Assembly: GCA_019348265.1 (NCBI GenBank)
Contig: JAHWJV010000232.1
Coordinates: 1-6,080, forward strand
Length of the DNA: 6,080 bases
From: Gemmatimonadota bacterium
GTDB lineage: Bacteria > Gemmatimonadota > Gemmatimonadetes > Longimicrobiales > Longimicrobiaceae
Reading direction: 5' to 3'
The notes below the pieces were generated by a model. It had not been told where the DNA came from and ran no database searches. It worked only from the letters and a program-made list of their open reading frames with translations. Positions 5,775 to 6,080 of this stretch are shown here, piece after piece (the first letter of the stretch is position 1; every line of letters starts with the position of its first letter). Position numbers and translations under genes: made by a program.

Positions 5775-6080
5775 TCACTCGTCCGCCGCTTCACCCGATG
5801 GAGCGGCGGGCGGGTCAGGTTTGTCCGTGACTTCCACGCTGATGCTCATCACACCGGAGATGGTACCGTCGATGCCGAGGATCGGCTGGTAGAGCGTGTC
5901 GAACACGCCGGTGTACATCTCGCCGTTCCCGGCGCGGTCGTAGGTGATGGTGATAGCCTTACCTTCGAACGGCTTTCCAGAGCGATAGACCTCGTCGAGG
6001 ATCTCGAAAAGCCCCTGCCCCTCCAGCTCGGGAAGGGAGTTCCTGACGGTCTGGCCTTCCAGGTCCCGGCCACCGAGCAG
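5775..6080 (-). CDS. PAS-domain signalling protein, C-terminal end (5' truncated)
   Basis: The minus-strand frame is open from the right edge to a TGA at 5777-5775, giving 101 residues without a start. The sequence begins GGRDLEGQTVRNSLPELEGQGLFEILDEVYRSGKPFEG, followed by strands ITITYDRAGN and TGVFDTLYQPILG. It then reads GTISGVMSISVEVTD. This is the second half of a PAS fold of the PAS_4 type ('G.pv.e.lPel..qg..elLd.VyrsG.pf.g ... y.PilD.dG.isGi...vevTd'). After the PAS domain there is only a short Pro/Ala/Glu-rich tail, so the protein ends with PAS and not with a kinase or GGDEF domain. It could be the receiver-side end of a multi-PAS sensor, or a small stand-alone PAS protein. The ligand is unknown. 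Confidence 0.87.
   Translation of the reverse strand: MLGGRDLEGQTVRNSLPELEGQGLFEILDEVYRSGKPFEGKAITITYDRAGNGEMYTGVFDTLYQPILGIDGTISGVMSISVEVTDKPDPPAAPSGEAADE

Noticed and set aside
4876..5892. Long plus-strand open frame of 338 codons
   Set aside because: It runs through the end of one lipoprotein gene, its terminator and the antisense of another gene. The product is Arg-rich with no domain, typical of a GC-rich shadow frame.

Overview
This GC-rich, accessory-looking chromosomal window most resembles Gemmatimonadota (Longimicrobium/Gemmatimonas-like). That assignment is an inference. It rests on base composition and on the style of several proteins: a small outer-membrane beta-barrel with a 'TLNLTYRLPM...LSPY' core, lipoproteins with Pro-rich 'RVWYPG' segments, and a CCP/MauG-like di-heme cytochrome. 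No rRNA, tRNA, transposase, phage gene or CRISPR array was seen.

Layout. Positions 2-1081 (+) are the 3' part of a sensor histidine kinase gene, cut by the left edge. Its ATPase domain is followed by a helical domain that looks like the RsbRD N-terminal (sigma-B co-antagonist type) domain. An ATGA overlap leads into a 65-codon ORF (1078-1275) whose first residues resemble the start of a response regulator but which then degenerates. A perfect 15-bp hairpin (1274-1310) closes this unit. Positions 1311-1472 hold nothing I recognise. A SufR/ArsR-like winged-helix regulator with a cysteine-rich C-terminus lies on the minus strand (1473-2108). It is divergent from a plus-strand pair: a di-heme c-type cytochrome lipoprotein (2315-3501) and an outer-membrane beta-barrel protein (3530-4074). 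A 26-bp near-perfect palindrome (2134-2159) sits in the divergent intergenic region and is the likely operator. The cytochrome and barrel genes each contain one apparent 1-base deletion, so neither is open as the sequence stands. A 319-base gap (4075-4393) contains two hairpins and a possible 14-15 codon leader ORF. Next come an acidic lipoprotein with a DUF4382-like look (4394-5173, +), a strong terminator (5227-5257), a convergent Asp/Arg- and Pro-rich lipoprotein (5278-5703, -), and the 3' end of a PAS-domain protein (5775-6080, -) cut by the right edge.

How the parts may work together (inference). The regulator probably controls itself, and perhaps the cytochrome/barrel pair, through the shared palindrome. 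Its cysteines suggest iron-sulfur or redox sensing, which would suit a periplasmic heme protein as a target. The two sensory proteins at the edges are signalling genes with no visible link to the envelope proteins between them. No clearly new multi-gene system is evident. The strongest leads are the operator with its redox-type regulator beside a cytochrome, the paired frameshifts, and the kinase with an RsbRD-like tail.
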